From NCBI GenBank assembly GCA_012931725.1, contig CM022945.1:153275883-153339882 (forward strand): 64,000 nt of DNA, given 5' to 3'. This document shows positions 42,901-56,946 of this stretch, one piece after another (the first letter of the stretch is position 1; each line of letters begins with the position of its first letter). The notes beneath the pieces were generated by a model that saw only the letters and a list, made by a program, of their open reading frames with translations, had not been told where the DNA came from and ran no database searches. A program made the translations under genes and the position numbers. The DNA is from Litsea cubeba. Its lineage: Eukaryota > Streptophyta > Magnoliopsida > Laurales > Lauraceae.

Positions 42901-43872
42901 ATTCACTTGCCTTAGCCCAATGTCAAACCAAAAACCTCCTCAAGGATCTCTTCCTACAGCTGAACCGAGCTCTACAAAAAGCCCCAAGAAAGACACCTCA
43001 AAATCCAACCAAAATCTTGAAAACAAAGACCCAATTCGAAAATGGGTTTGCATGTTTGAAAAACGGATTATTTAGGAGCTGAAAAGACTCCATTGAAGAG
43101 ATGAAGAGGAGTTCTTACCTGAAGCTATCCAAACAAGAAGCAAGGAAGAAGAAGAGGTAGTAGTCCAGCTGAAATCCTCAAATAAATGGGTGCAATGGAG
43201 AGCTAAGAAGGAGAGGAAGAAGATGGTGCTCTCAGATTTTCAATCCAAGCTCAAATGGCTAACATGCAAGGAGGAGAAAGATGAAAGGAGAGGAAGGTTT
43301 TCTCTCTGGTTTCTGAGTTCTGAAACTGAAAATGGGTTACAGATTTGAAAACGTGAGGGAGATGGGTTGATAAAGTTGAGTGGAAAGTGGGCCCACCAGG
43401 TCGAAAACTTGCAATGGCTAAAACATCATCTTGGGGGCCCCGGACGAGATCGATGAAGAAGGATAAAATGATCCTTGAGAAATCTAGTTTCTAAAAAGTA
43501 TAAATTTGACATAGTTTTGAAATTTCGAAATTTGAGTTCAGATTTGGTGTGAAAAGCCATTTTTACCCTTTCTCTCGAAAAACGTATTTTCTGATCATCG
43601 AATCAAAATGATCAAAACATGAAAGTTGTTAAACTTAATGAGATGAGTCAAAACACACCAAATTCGGAATTTCTAGAAATCAAAAGTAATTTCTCATAAA
43701 AACACATATTACACAGCCGGGTCAAACTAAAGTCAACGGTCCTCAAATCTCCAAGGCTATGGAAAAATCTAGTCAAATTCAAAAATAAAGTCAAACCAAC
43801 TCAAATCTTGCTTAAAAGCCAAACCACGATTAAAACAATACTAAACAAAAGAACTGGGGTCGGGATCTTACA
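39971..43872 (-). repeat. LARD-like LTR 1 (downstream-most in element orientation)
   Basis: In reverse orientation it starts at 43872 (TGTAAGATCCCGACC) and ends at 39971 (GGGGTGTGACA). 3,902 bp. Contains the 46-bp minisatellite (about 41985-42150), the 74-bp and 41-bp duplications, and the shared palindrome (40510-40525). Confidence 0.95.
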
Positions 43873-46160
43873 TCCTCCCCCCCTTAGAACCCATTTGGTC
43901 CTCCAAATGGCTTAAACCAAATCAAAATCAAAAACCCAAAAGACAAACGAAAACACTGACACCCTATGCTAGACCTTGGTAACTGAGAGATCCTCTTATC
44001 AAACCTGACGTTGAGATGCACGGTCAACAACATTCTGATTCGGTTGAAGGCTTCACACTGTTTCACATATCTGTTCAAGACATACTCCTCTGACCAAACT
44101 AGAGTTCAATAATCCTTCTAGTCATCCCTGGTGTCATCTGTAGTTCCTGCACTGGATCATTTCCTTTGCTTATCTCGTCAGCGACTGTCAGGTCCAAAGA
44201 ACTGTAAGTTCTGCCTCTTTCTAATACTTTGGAATCATGTGCCTTAAATCCTTCAAAGCTGTACACGGTGCTTCCGATGCTTGCATGAAGGTGTGATCAG
44301 TAGACATGTTTTCACTGAAAAAAACCTCATCCCGAAAAATTCTGGAATTCCGTATTCCTACTTATACTGTACCATTCAGACTCTGGCTTCTAAGAATACC
44401 GTCAATCCTTCTTCATTCCGAAATCACAACTCCAAAGTCTAATCTTTCTGTGATGTACTCTGAATTCTTGCCCACATCTGATTCTATTTACTTGCTGCTC
44501 TTGATCCCTTACCTGATACTGTGTTATCAACAAAAATAGATCTGCCTAGCTGGCATTAATCCCTGAAGGACGGAGACTTTCAATTCAAGTCTTGAATGAT
44601 GTCTACTCTCTCATAGATCCAACTTTGTTTCCAACTGAACCAATACACGTCTTGACATCTATCAACCCTTCAATTCTTACACTTCCAAGCTCCAATCATA
44701 AGCCAATACCACTCACTCCAATCAATGCAAAACAAATCTTAAAATCTTAAACATAGGGACTAAAATAATTACTTAGCTAAATCTCATCATTTTAAAACGT
44801 AGTAGAAGCTGAACTTCCAAATTATCAAATAAAACTTAATAAAGAAAGTTTATCAAAGTTTGAACATGAAACAACATTATTCGTTTTGAAATTCATGCTT
44901 TCATAGCCCAACAAATCATTGAAATACTCAACAATCTCGAATTAGGATTTCAAAAATAAATCAAATTCATGTAATATGACCATACATTAAATTTTATTGA
45001 AATCCATTTCCAACCAAACATATACAAAATTCTAAAATCGTCAAGGTTTTGAAACGTAGATGTCAACATTTAAGAAAATTAAAACAAGAGCGAAATTCTA
45101 AGGTCATTGTAAAATAATGTCTTAAAAAGATTAAACAAAAATTCGAAACACAAGACCTTATGAAAACAAAATCATGTGACTCATGAAAAGAGTATAATGA
45201 CATAATTTATTTCAAAGATAAGCCTTAAAGAAGAAACATAAATCCATTGTTTAAACTCTGCAAGGATAGATCATAGACATTAAGGAAAAACCAAATAAAA
45301 GATGAAAACATCGCGAAAATCATTCTCACTAAGAAAAGGGACATCACCATGACTGAGGTATACCCTTGCATCTGCACGTTGTCCAAATCCAATATCCTAT
45401 AAGTCGGTAAAGCCCACAACGTTTCCTCTGCTGCCAAAAATTATCTTGACCACAACGATCCATTCACTTGATATTATCTCTGAAAATTACACTGGCTAAG
45501 CTACAAGTCCTGAAAATTCTCAGCCAAATCCATGACAAGGCTCGTCGAATCCGGGAAATCCCTGAGTTTCTGGCACTAGCTTCCAACCTTACTAACTAAG
45601 AATCACTTCTCCCTTCATAAAAATCGCCAACTAATGTGTCTCCTGCAGTCCTTCATCTTGGAAAGATGGTCTGAGTTCCCCCAAAATTCCACATTTACTT
45701 ACCTTGGTACGCTGCATGACGATCCTTGATTAGCTGAAAGGGGGTCTTCGAATACTACTCAAGTCCTACTTTGACGGGAAAATGCACATGTCTTCTCTCA
45801 TTAACCACAATGAAGACGCTGAAGGCTGAAAGTCTGCTGATGTTCTCCGAAAACAACATACTAAGTCCAGAGGGTTCTCAGTCTCCAACACAAGCACAGA
45901 CAAAAGACACCGAACAAGAGTACGGAGACTTTAAATTCTCCACCACTAAGGAGGAAATTTGGCCATCCAAATCTCCTAACAACACGAACTAAAAGAAAAG
46001 ACAAGCAAAGTCTCCCGAACTGAAAGAAAAGCCGACTCAAATCCAAAGAAACAAAGACACGAGAAAACAAATCGACACAATCTAACGAATCCTCACCACA
46101 CGTCTTAATGTCTCTAGAGTGTTTTATTTCCTAGAAACTAACCAGCTCTGATACCAAACC
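43873..46160 (-). mobile_element. LARD-like internal region A
   Basis: 2,288 bp from the PBS (46145-46156 on the plus strand, GCTCTGATACCA) to the PPT (43873-43885). The leader near the PBS contains a word resembling ACGTGTGGTGAGGATTCGTT, comparable to the Tekay leader at 6821-6840. I see no protein domain. Short frames exist, but they read like chance frames. Confidence 0.88.
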
Positions 46161-49100
46161 TGTCACACCCCGAAACCGGGCCCTGCAGTGATCCGACCTC
46201 GGGGTGCGAAATTTTGGGATAAATTTGAAACTTTTGTTATGTTTCCCAAGATCCGCGTGAATGAGGATAATCAAATTCCACCACGATCGGAGTATATTTT
46301 TGCGGAAGCTAAACATGGTGTTACGACTCGGAATCCGTGGCCATCGGGTTCCGTGTCGCACGCAACCAATATCATAAAGCCATCAAATAAACAGACTGGC
46401 ATAAATTGTAGATCATAGAACACTGAGCTGGTAGTAACAAATCTATTATTTCCCACATATTCAAATTACAATTAACAAATGTCTTAATTACAAACCCAAA
46501 AGAAAAAGGCTAACAAAGCCATACAAATATCCAACTAGTGTCATACTACCCCAAGTGTTAGATACGAACTTCGGTGCCAAACTTGACATCTGGATGATAT
46601 CAGTGGGCAGCCTCTCACGTCAGACCGGCGGTCCCACCGCCTCCTCTGATCAAACACCTAAAAACAGAAAAGAAGAAACTGGCACCAAACAAACAGGGTC
46701 AGACACGACGGTCTGGCAAGTAAATAAACAAGTAATATGAAACAAAAGAACCTTCGTAAAACCTGATGAAATCATCGTAAAACCTGAATAAATAGTCTAA
46801 ACAATAATGACAATAAAGCATGCTAAAACGCTCAAAGGACCGAACATAAGTATCAAAACAAATAAAGGAACAGTCTAATAAAACATTTAATGGTCGGAAA
46901 TACATTTCAAATCCTGAGTAATAGCGACAATATGATAAATGATCGATATCGTAAACGTTAACCAAATCAACGCATAAAGAGTATAACCCACAAGAATCAT
47001 AAAATAAAGTAATATGCAGATAAAACCTTGGCGACCACAAATAGCTAAATCCTCCTATTACCGAAGTAATAAGAGCAGACAGAAACGTAGCCACTGAACG
47101 TGGTACTAGAAATAGGATCAGAACCGTAGCCATACAAATGGGACCGGCAGATCAAAAATCAGAACCGTAGCCATACAAATGGGACCGGCAGATAAAACCG
47201 TTGCCATGGTCGGTACAGACAGAATCCAAGCTGCAGCTGGCGGACAGATTAAAGATCCCAAGCCGGGTGATCAGCCCGACAAGGTGACCTAAGCCTAGTG
47301 GTGCCTTTAGTTTCAAAACTCGAACTGATACAAATCAAACCATAATACTAATCCCTTTGGCTCAGGGGCTCACACCACATAGCTCTGGCCCCGTCTTGCC
47401 TCGAGGTTTTATTTTCGAAATCATAGCCTCTTTGGCTCATGGGCTCGCACTACAAAGCTCTGGCCCCGTCTTGCCTCGAGGTTTTTATTTTCAAATACTA
47501 GCCTTATCAAAACAATAGTCTCATCGAGGAAATCCCGAATGTGACGAACATACTCCAATCTCTTTTCAAATCAAATCGGAGAAAACATACGAATTTCGAT
47601 GGTGAACCGTTCGAATACACATCAAAGTAATTTGTATAAAATCATACGGTCAATCCTTTCGAACGTGGAAAGCCACATGATTTTATAGCAAATCATCGAT
47701 GCTATTCAAATTAGTTTACCAAAGAGTACACATACAAATACAAATACATTTTTCTGACTTGAAATGGAATGGATAGTGGAGAATGACTTAATGACTTACC
47801 AAAGAACCATCCCAATACACATTTACCCTTTAAACATTGATTAATAAAGAGTGCGTTTGATGCCAATGAAAATCCATAATATTTAAATGATAAAGTGCCT
47901 ATTGAGACTTGAAGGGTTCCCGGGTAATTTCACATATGCTCATTCTCACCTCATTCCCATTCCCATTTCACAATTTTCCAAGCATCACAAGTAATCCCAA
48001 AACTCTTTAAAACAGGCCCATAGCTGGCCTTAAACCGAGTCCAAAACAATCTACTCATTTAACCCAAAACAGCCCTTCAAACATGGCCCAAACAATCCTT
48101 AAAAACAGTCCAAAAACTAACCTTAACCAAGCCCACAAAACAGACCATAAACACAGCCCCAAAACTAACCTGAACCAGGCCCACAAAACAAGTTTTAAAA
48201 CAGCCCAAAACTAAACCTTGAATGGCCCACAAAACAAGTTTAAAACAGCCCAAAACTAAACCTTGAATGGCCCACAAAACAAGTTTTAAAACAGCCCAAA
48301 AACTATCCTTGAATGGCCCAAGAAACAAGTCTTAAAACAGCCCAATATTCAATAAAAATTATCAAAACAGGCCCAAGAGTTTAATAAATAATATCAAAAC
48401 AGGCCTAAACAAGTGAATGGACAGTGGCCGGGCCCATAGAACTGAGAAGGGGTAACCATTTAAGCCCAAACAACCAAGTAAAACAGCCCGCCCCCAGGCC
48501 CAGCTGAAACGAAGTGGAGCAGTAGCCAGGCCCATTAATTGAGAAAAGTAGTAAACAGGCCCTCAAACATATAAAGGGGCAGAGACCAGCGGGTCCTTCC
48601 AGCAAGTGGGCTCGTTGCCTGCTGTGAGGGGCTCCAAGGCACGCCCAGTTTGCATTCCTTTCACCTTTTTCCTGTTTTCTGAGTTTCCAATCTTCATTTC
48701 AAATGCAAAGTTTCATTGAACACCAAATAAAAAGTCTCATTCCCATAAATAGGCTAAATATAGAGATTAAGCATTGCTCATAGGAAAAATATAGAATCCA
48801 AAATTGGCCATTCCATTGTACAGAATTGTTGCAGGAATTTTAACATTAACTAAGATGAAAACACAAATTTAGTAAAGGATTTCCAGCACTCTTAAAACAT
48901 TAATAAACCAGAATTTTCCATACTATTCTGAGCAAAATCATATCCAAAACTGAGCATAAATCATACACTACAATCTTCTAAAAATCAAGCTTTAAACAAC
49001 TAATTAGATCATTCAAATGGAACACATTTTTCAAATCAAAACTATATAAACATAAATAGATTTCAAACACATGCATAGTCATAACTCATTCATTCACTTG

Positions 49101-50065
49101 CCTTAGCCCAATGTCAAACCAAAAACCTCCTCAAGGATCTCTTCCTACAGCTGAACCGAGCTCTACAAAAAGCCCCAAGAAAGACACCTCAAAATCCAAC
49201 CAAAATCTTGAAAACAAAGACCCAATTCGAAAATGGGTTTGCATGTTTGAAAAACGGATTATTTAGGAGCTGAAAAGACTCCATTGAAGAGATGAAGAGG
49301 AGTTCTTACCTGAAGCTATCCAAACAAGAAGCAAGGAAGAAGAAGAGGTAGTAGTCCAGCTGAAATCCTCAAATAAATGGGTGCAATGGAGAGCTAAGAA
49401 GGAGAGGAAGAAGATGGTGCTCTCAGATTTTCAATCCAAGCTCAAATGGCTAACATGCAAGGAGGAGAAAGATGAAAGGAGAGGAAGGTTTTCTCTCTGG
49501 TTTCTGAGTTCTGAAACTGAAAATGGGTTACAGATTTGAAAACGTGAGGGAGATGGGTTGATAAAGTTGAGTAGGAAAGTGGGCCCACCAGGTCGAAAAC
49601 TTGCAATGGCTAAAACATCATCTTGGGGGCCCCGGACGAGATCGATGAAGAAGGATAAAATGATCCTTGAGAAATCTAGTTTCTAAAAAGTATAAATTTG
49701 ACATAGTTTTGAAATTTCGAAATTTGAGTTCAGATTTGGTGTGAAAAGCCATTTTTGCCCTTTTTCTCGAAAAACGTATTTTCTGATCATCGAATCAAAA
49801 TGATCAAAACATGAAAGTTGTTAAACTTAATGAGATGAGTCAAAACACACCAAATTCGGAATTTCTAGAAATCAAAAGTAATTTCTCATAAAAACACATA
49901 TTACACAGCCGGGTCAAACTAAAGTCAACGGTCCTCAAATCTCCAAGGCTATGGAAAAATCTAGTCAAATTCAAAAATAAAGTCAAACCAACTCAAATCT
50001 TGCTTAAAAAGCCAAACCACGATTAAAACAATACTAAACAAAAGAACTGGGGTCGGGATCTTACA
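46161..50065 (-). repeat. LARD-like LTR 2 (middle)
   Basis: 3,905 bp, nearly identical to LTRs 1 and 3. I noticed about ten small differences from LTR 1, such as a single-base insertion near 46783 and substitutions near 46834 and 47554. Being bounded by internal regions on both sides, it is shared by two units. Confidence 0.95.
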
Positions 50066-52351
50066 TCCTCCCCCCCTTAGAACCCATTTGGTCCTCCAAA
50101 TGGCTTAAACCAAATCAAAATCAAAAACCCAAAAGACAAACGAAAACACTGACACCCTATGCTAGACCTTGGTAACTGAGAGATCCTCTTATCAAACCTG
50201 ACGTTGAGATGCACGGTCAACAACATTCTGATTCGGTTGAAGGCTTCACACTGTTTCACATATCTGTTCAAGACATACTCCTCTGACCAAACTAGAGTTC
50301 AATAATCCTTCTAGTCATCCCTGGTGTCATCTGTAGTTCCTGCACTGGATCATTTCCTTTGCTTATCTCGTCAGCGACTGTCGGTCCAAAGAACTGTAAG
50401 TTCTGCCTCTTTCTAATACTTTGGAATCATGTGCCTTAAATCCTTCAAAGCTGTACACGGTGCTTCCGATGCTTGCATGAAGGTGTGATCGTAGACATGT
50501 TTTCACTGAAAAAAACCTCATCCCGAAAAATTCTGGAATTCCGTATTCCTACTTATACTGTACCATTCAGACTCTGGCTTCTAAGAATACCGTCAATCCT
50601 TCTTCATTCCGAAATCACAACTCCAAATTCTAATCTTTCTGTGATGTACTCTGAATTCTTGCCCACATCTGATTCTATTTACTTGCTGCTCTTGATCCCT
50701 TACCTGATACTGTGTTATCAACAAAAATAGATCTGCCTAGCTGGCATTAATCCCTGAAGGACGGAGACTTTCAATTCAAGTCTTGAATGATGTCTACTCT
50801 CTCATAGATCCAACTTTGTTTCCAACTGAACCAATACACGTCTTGACATCTATCAACCCTTCAATTCTTACACTTCCAAGCTCCAATCATAAGCCAATAC
50901 CACTCACTCCAATCAATGCAAAACAAATCTTAAAATCTTAAACATAGGGACTAAAATAATTACTTAGCTAAATCTCATCATTTTAAAACGTAGTAGAAGC
51001 TGAACTTCCAAATTATCAAATAAAACTTAATAAAGAAAGTTTATCAAAGTTTGAACATGAAACAACATTATTCGTTTTGAAATTCATGCTTTCATAGCCC
51101 AACAAATCATTGAAATACTCAACAATCTCGAATTAGGATTTCAAAAATAAATCAAATTCATGTAATATGACCATACATTAAATTTTATTGAAATCCATTT
51201 CCAACCAAACATATACAAAATTCTAAAATCGTCAAGGTTTTGAAACGTAGATGTCAACATTTAAGAAAATTAAAACAAGAGCGAAATTCTAAGGTCATTG
51301 TAAAATAATGTCTTAAAAAGATTAAACAAAAATTCGAAACACAAGACCTTATGAAAACAAAATCATGTGACTCATGAAAAGAGTATAATGACATAATTTA
51401 TTTCAAAGATAAGCCTTAAAGAAGAAACATAAATCCATTGTTTAAACTCTGCAAGGATAGATCATAGACATTAAGGAAAAACCAAATAAAAGATGAAAAC
51501 ATCGCGAAAATCATTCTCACTAAGAAAAGGGACATCACCATGACTGAGGTATACCCTTGCATCTGCACGTTGTCCAAATCCAATATCCTATAAGTCGGTA
51601 AAGCCCACAACGTTTCCTCTGCTGCCAAAAATTATCTTGACCACAACGATCCATTCACTTGATATTATCTCTGAAAATTACACTGGCTAAGCTACAAGTC
51701 CTGAAAATTCTCAGCCAAATCCATGACAAGGCTCGTCGAATCCGGGAAATCCCTGAGTTTCTGGCACTAGCTTCCAACCTTACTAACTAAGAATCACTTC
51801 TCCCTTCATAAAAATCGCCAACTAATGTGTCTCCTGCAGTCCTTCATCTTGGAAAGATGGTCTGAGTTCCCCCAAAATTCCACATTTACTTACCTTGGTA
51901 CGCTGCATGACGATCCTTGATTAGCTGAAAGGGGGTCTTCGAATACTACTCAAGTCCTACTTTGACGGGAAAATGCACATGTCTTCTCTCATTAACCACA
52001 ATGAAGACGCTGAAGGCTGAAAGTCTGCTGATGTTCTCCGAAAACAACATACTAAGTCCAGAGGGTTCTCAGTCTCCGACACAAGCACAGACAAAAGACA
52101 CCGAACAAGAGTACGGAGACTTTAAATTCTCCACCACTAAGGAGGAAATTTGGCCATCCAAATCTCCTAACAACACGAACTAAAAGAAAAGACAAGCAAA
52201 GTCTCCCGAACTGAAAGAAAAGCCGACTCAAATCCAAAGAAACAAAGACACGAGAAAACAAATCGACACAATCTAACGAATCCTCACCACACGTCTTAAT
52301 GTCTCTAGAGTGTTTTATTTCCTAGAAACTAACCAGCTCTGATACCAAACC
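50066..52351 (-). mobile_element. LARD-like internal region B
   Basis: 2,286 bp, close copy of region A with few substitutions and short indels (for example near 50381 and 50490). PBS at 52336-52347 and PPT at 50066-50078 are intact. No gag or pol motif. Confidence 0.88.
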
Positions 52352-55300
52352 TGTCACACCCCGAAACCGGGCCCTGCAGTGATCCGACCTCGGGGTGCGA
52401 AATTTTGGGATAAATTTGAAACTTTTGTTATGTTTCCCAAGATCCGCGTGAATGAGGATAATCAAATTCCACCACGATCGGAGTATATTTTTGCGGAAGC
52501 TAAACATGGTGTTACGACTCGGAATCCGTGGCCATCGGGTTCCGTGTCGCACGCAACCAATATCATAAAGCCATCAAATAAACAGACTGGCATAAATTGT
52601 AGATCATAGAACACTGAGCTGGTAGTAACAAATCTATTATTTCCCACATATTCAAATTACAATTAACAAATGTCTTAATTACAAACCCAAAAGAAAAAGG
52701 CTAACAAAGCCATACAAATATCCAACTAGTGTCATACTACCCTAAGTGTTAGATACGAACTTCGGTGCCAAACTTGACATCTGGATGATATCAGTGGGCA
52801 GCCTCTCACGTCAGACCGGCGGTCCCACCGCCTCCTCTGATCAAACACCTAAAAACAGAAAGGAAGAAACTGGCACCAAACAAACAGGGTCAGACACGAC
52901 GGTCTGGCAAGTAAATAAACAAGTAATATGAAACAAAAGAACCTTCGTAAAACCTGATGAAATCATCGTAAAACCGAATAAATAGTCTAAACAATAATGA
53001 CAATAAAGCATGCTAAAACGCTCGAAGGACCGAACATAAGTATCAAAACAAATAAAGGAACAGTCTAATAAAACATTTAATGGTCGGAAATACATTTCAA
53101 ATCCTGAGTAATAGCGACAATATGATAAATGATCGATATCGTAAACGTTAACCAAATCAACGCATAAAGAGTATAACCCACAAGAATCATAAAATAAAGT
53201 AATATGCAGATAAAACCTTGGCGACCACAAATAGCTAAATCCTCCTATTACCGAAGTAATAAGAGCAGACAGAAACGTAGCCACTGAACGTGGTACTAGA
53301 AATAGGATCAGAACCGTAGCCATACAAATGGGACCGGCAGATCAAAAATCAGAACCGTAGCCATACAAATGGGACCGGCAGATAAAACCGTTGCCATGGT
53401 CGGTACAGACAGAATCCAAGCTGCAGCTGGCGGACAGATTAAAGATCCCAAGCCGGGTGATCAGCCCGACAAGGTGACCTAAGCCTAGTGGTGCCTTTAG
53501 TTTCAAAACTCGAACTGATACAAATCAAACCATAATACTAATCCCTTTGGCTCAGGGGCTCACACCACATAGCTCTGGCCCCGTCTTGCCTCGAGGTTTT
53601 ATTTTCGAAATCATAGCCTCTTTGGCTCATGGGCTCGCACTACAAAGCTCTGGCCCCGTCTTGCCTCGAGGTTTTTATTTTCAAATACTAGCCTTATCAA
53701 AACAATAGTCTCATCGAGGAAATCCCGAATGTGACGAACATACTCCAATCTCTTTTCAAATCAAATCGGAGAAAACATACGAATTTCGATGGTGAACCGT
53801 TCGAATACACATCAAAGTAATTTGTATAAAATCATACGGTCAATCCTTTCGAACGTGGAAAGCCACATGATTTTATAGCAAATCATCGATGCTATTCAAA
53901 TTAGTTTACCAAAGAGTACACATACAAATACAAATACATTTTTCTGACTTGAAATGGAATGGATAGTGGAGAATGACTTAATGACTTACCAAAGAACCAT
54001 CCCAATACACATTTACCCTTTAAACATTGATTAATAAAGAGTGCGTTTGATGCCAATGAAAATCCATAATATTTAAATGATAAAGTGCCTATTGAGACTT
54101 GAAGGGTTCCCGGGTAATTTCACATATGCTCATTCTCACCTCATTCCCATTCCCATTTCACAATTTTCCAAGCATCACAAGTAATCCCAAAACTCTTTAA
54201 AACAGGCCCATAGCTGGCCTTAAACCGAGTCCAAAACAATCTACTCATTTAACCCAAAACAGCCCTTTAAACATGGCCCAAACAATCCTTAAAAACAGTC
54301 CAAAAACTAACCTTAACCAAGCCCACAAAACAGACCTTAAACACAGCCCCAAAACTAACCTGAACCAGGCCCACAAAACAAGTTTTAAAACAGCCCAAAA
54401 CTAAACCTTGAATGGCCCACAAAACAAGTTTAAAACAGCCCAAAACTAAACCTTGAATGGCCCACAAAACAAGTTTTAAAACAGCCCAAAAACTATCCTT
54501 GAATGGCCCAAGAAACAAGTCTTAAAACAGCCCAATATTCAATAAAAATTATCAAAACAGGCCCAAGAGTTTAATAAATAATATCAAAACAGGCCTAAAC
54601 AAGTGAATGGACAGTGGCCGGGCCCATAGAACTGAGAAGGGGTAACCATTTAAGCCCAAACAACCAAGTAAAACAGCCCGCCCCCAGGCCCAGCTGAAAC
54701 GAAGTGGAGCAGTAGCCAGGCCCATTAATTGAGAAAAGTAGTAAACAGGCCCTCAAACATATAAAGGGGCAGAGACCAGCGGGTCCTTCCAGCAAGTGGG
54801 CTCGTTGCCTGCTGTGAGGGGCTCCAAGGCACGCCCAGTTTGCATTCCTTTCACCTTTTTCCTGTTTTCTGAGTTTCCAATCTTCATTTCAAATGCAAAG
54901 TTTCATTGAACACCAAATAAAAAGTCTCATTCCCATAAATAGGCTAAATATAGAGATTAAGCATTGCTCATAGGAAAAATATAGAATCCAAAATTGGCCA
55001 TTCCATTGTACAGAATTGTTGCAGGAATTTTAACATTAACTAAGATGAAAACACAAATTTAGTAAAGGATTTCCAGCACTCTTAAAACATTAATAAACCA
55101 GAATTTTCCATACTATTCTGAGCAAAATCATATCCAAAACTGAGCATAAATCATACACTACAATCTTCTAAAAATCAAGCTTTAAACAACTAATTAGATC
55201 ATTCAAATGGAACACATTTTTCAAATCAAAACTATATAAACATAAATAGATTTCAAACACATGCATAGTCATAACTCATTCATTCACTTGCCTTAGCCCA

Positions 55301-56254
55301 ATGTCAAACCAAAAACCTCCTCAAGGATCTCTTCCTACAGCTGAACCGAGCTCTACAAAAAGCCCCAAGAAAGACACCTCAAAATCCAACCAAAATCTTG
55401 AAAACAAAGACCCAATTCGAAAATGGGTTTGCATGTTTGAAAAACGGATTATTTAGGAGCTGAAAAGACTCCATTGAAGAGATGAAGAGGAGTTCTTACC
55501 TGAAGCTATCCAAACAAGAAGCAAGGAAGAAGAAGAGGTAGTAGTCCAGCTGAAATCCTCAAATAAATGGGTGCAATGGAGAGCTAAGAAGGAGAGGAAG
55601 AAGATGGTGCTCTCAGATTTTCAATCCAAGCTCAAATGGCTAACATGCAAGGAGGAGAAAGATGAAAGGAGAGGAAGGTTTTCTCTCTGGTTTCTGAGTT
55701 CTGAAACTGAAAATGGGTTACAGATTTGAAAACGTGAGGGAGATGGGTTGATAAAGTTGAGTGGAAAGTGGGCCCACCAGGTCGAAAACTTGCAATGGCT
55801 AAAACATCATCTTGGGGGCCCCGGACGAGATCGATGAAGAAGGATAAAATGATCCTTGAGAAATCTAGTTTCTAAAAAGTATAAATTTGACATAGTTTTG
55901 AAATTTCGAAATTTGAGTTCAGATTTGGTGTGAAAAGCCATTTTTGCCCTTTTTCTCGAAAAACGTATTTTCTGATCATCGAATCAAAATGATCAAAACA
56001 TGAAAGTTGTTAAACTTAATGAGATGAGTCAAAACACACCAAATTCGAAATTTCTAGAAATCAAAAGTAATTTCTCATAAAAACACATATTACACAGCCG
56101 GGTCAAACTAAAGTCAACGGTCCTCAAATCTCCGAGGCTATGGAAAAATCTAGTCAAATTCAAAAATAAAGTCAAACCAACTCAAATCTTGCTTAAAAAG
56201 CCAAACCACGACTAAAACAATACTAAACAAAAGAACTGGGGTCGGGATCTTACA
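52352..56254 (-). repeat. LARD-like LTR 3 (upstream-most in element orientation)
   Basis: 3,903 bp. It agrees with LTR 1 at some variant sites (for example near 53027) and with LTR 2 at others (near 53744), a mosaic that suggests gene conversion between copies. Followed at 56255 by the second TAGGG. Confidence 0.95.
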
Positions 56255-56946
56255 TAGGGCCACCAGTAACCTTGGCTTATTGCCCTGTAGGCCAGTGATC
56301 GGCCTCCGATGTGACTGCCACAGATTCCTTCATGGATCTCATACAGGAAGTCGTCCACCTTGGTCGGATGGACGCATTGGAGGTAGGGGCCCGTGAAGGA
56401 TTTTCTGTAGAGTTTGCCTTCGGGAGATAGCCAGAATCGAGCTGCTTTGAGTCTGATTCGGTGGGCTTCAGTCTTGTCCTCAAGGAGCTGGTGGTCCCTC
56501 AAGTAGGAGATGATTGGGTCCATCCAGCTCGGGCCGAGATCAACACAAAGCACTTGCCGAGGTGAGTGGAGCTCTAGGCTTGATCTTGATATCGATCCAA
56601 CCTCGACAGTCCTTTTCTTTCCTGCTTTGACGGCGGAGGCCAGGTTTGCAAGCGCATCGGCGTGCGTGTTGGTATCTCTGGAGATCTGCTTGACCTCGGC
56701 TGTCTAGAAATGAGAGAGCAGTTTTTTCGCGAGGGCTAAGTAGGCCGCCATCCTATCGTCCCTGGCCTGGTAGTCTCCAGCGAGCTGGCTAGTCACCAGT
56801 TGCGAATCGCTGAAGATCACCAGGTGCTGGGCTCCGAGGATTTGGGCGCTGTTCAACCCTGCTATCAGTGCTTCATACTCTGCTTCATTATTTGTTGCTT
56901 TGAAATCCAAGGTGAAGGCTTGCTCTATGACCAGCCCCTCTGGCGA
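56255..56946 (-). pseudogene. Retand second RNase H and integrase N-terminus
   Basis: In element order: the acquired RNase H continues (ATNNEAEYEALIAGL, FSDSQLVTSQLAG), interrupted by stops near 56946 and 56704. Linker sequence and the integrase zinc-binding start follow (LYEIHEGICGSHIGGRSLA...GYWWP). The segment ends abruptly at the TAGGG site of the nested array; the remainder of integrase is at 39970. The acquired RNase H beside the older one is the diagnostic of the Tat lineage. Confidence 0.88.

Larger units (their letters stand above)
39971..56254 (-). mobile_element. LARD-like tandem array: LTR-internal-LTR-internal-LTR
   Basis: Three near-identical 3.9 kb LTRs are separated by two near-identical 2.29 kb non-coding internal regions (unit period about 6,190 bp). 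The whole array sits inside one TAGGG duplication in the Retand integrase. PBS (TGGTATCAGAGC) and PPT flank each internal region correctly. Such a structure is expected from unequal recombination between LTRs of two identical copies of one insertion. No gag or pol motif is visible, so movement must rely on proteins in trans. LTR ends, PBS, leader and PPT resemble the Tekay element in this window. Confidence 0.93.

Noticed and set aside
43873..46160. Small genes within the LARD-like interior
   Set aside because: Open frames of 60-80 codons have no recognisable domain, and their conservation between units only reflects near-identity of the DNA.
39971..56254. Assembly duplication artefact
   Set aside because: Cannot be excluded without reads, but the copies differ at several sites in LTRs and interiors, and a single TAGGG pair bounds the set, which fits a real tandem structure.
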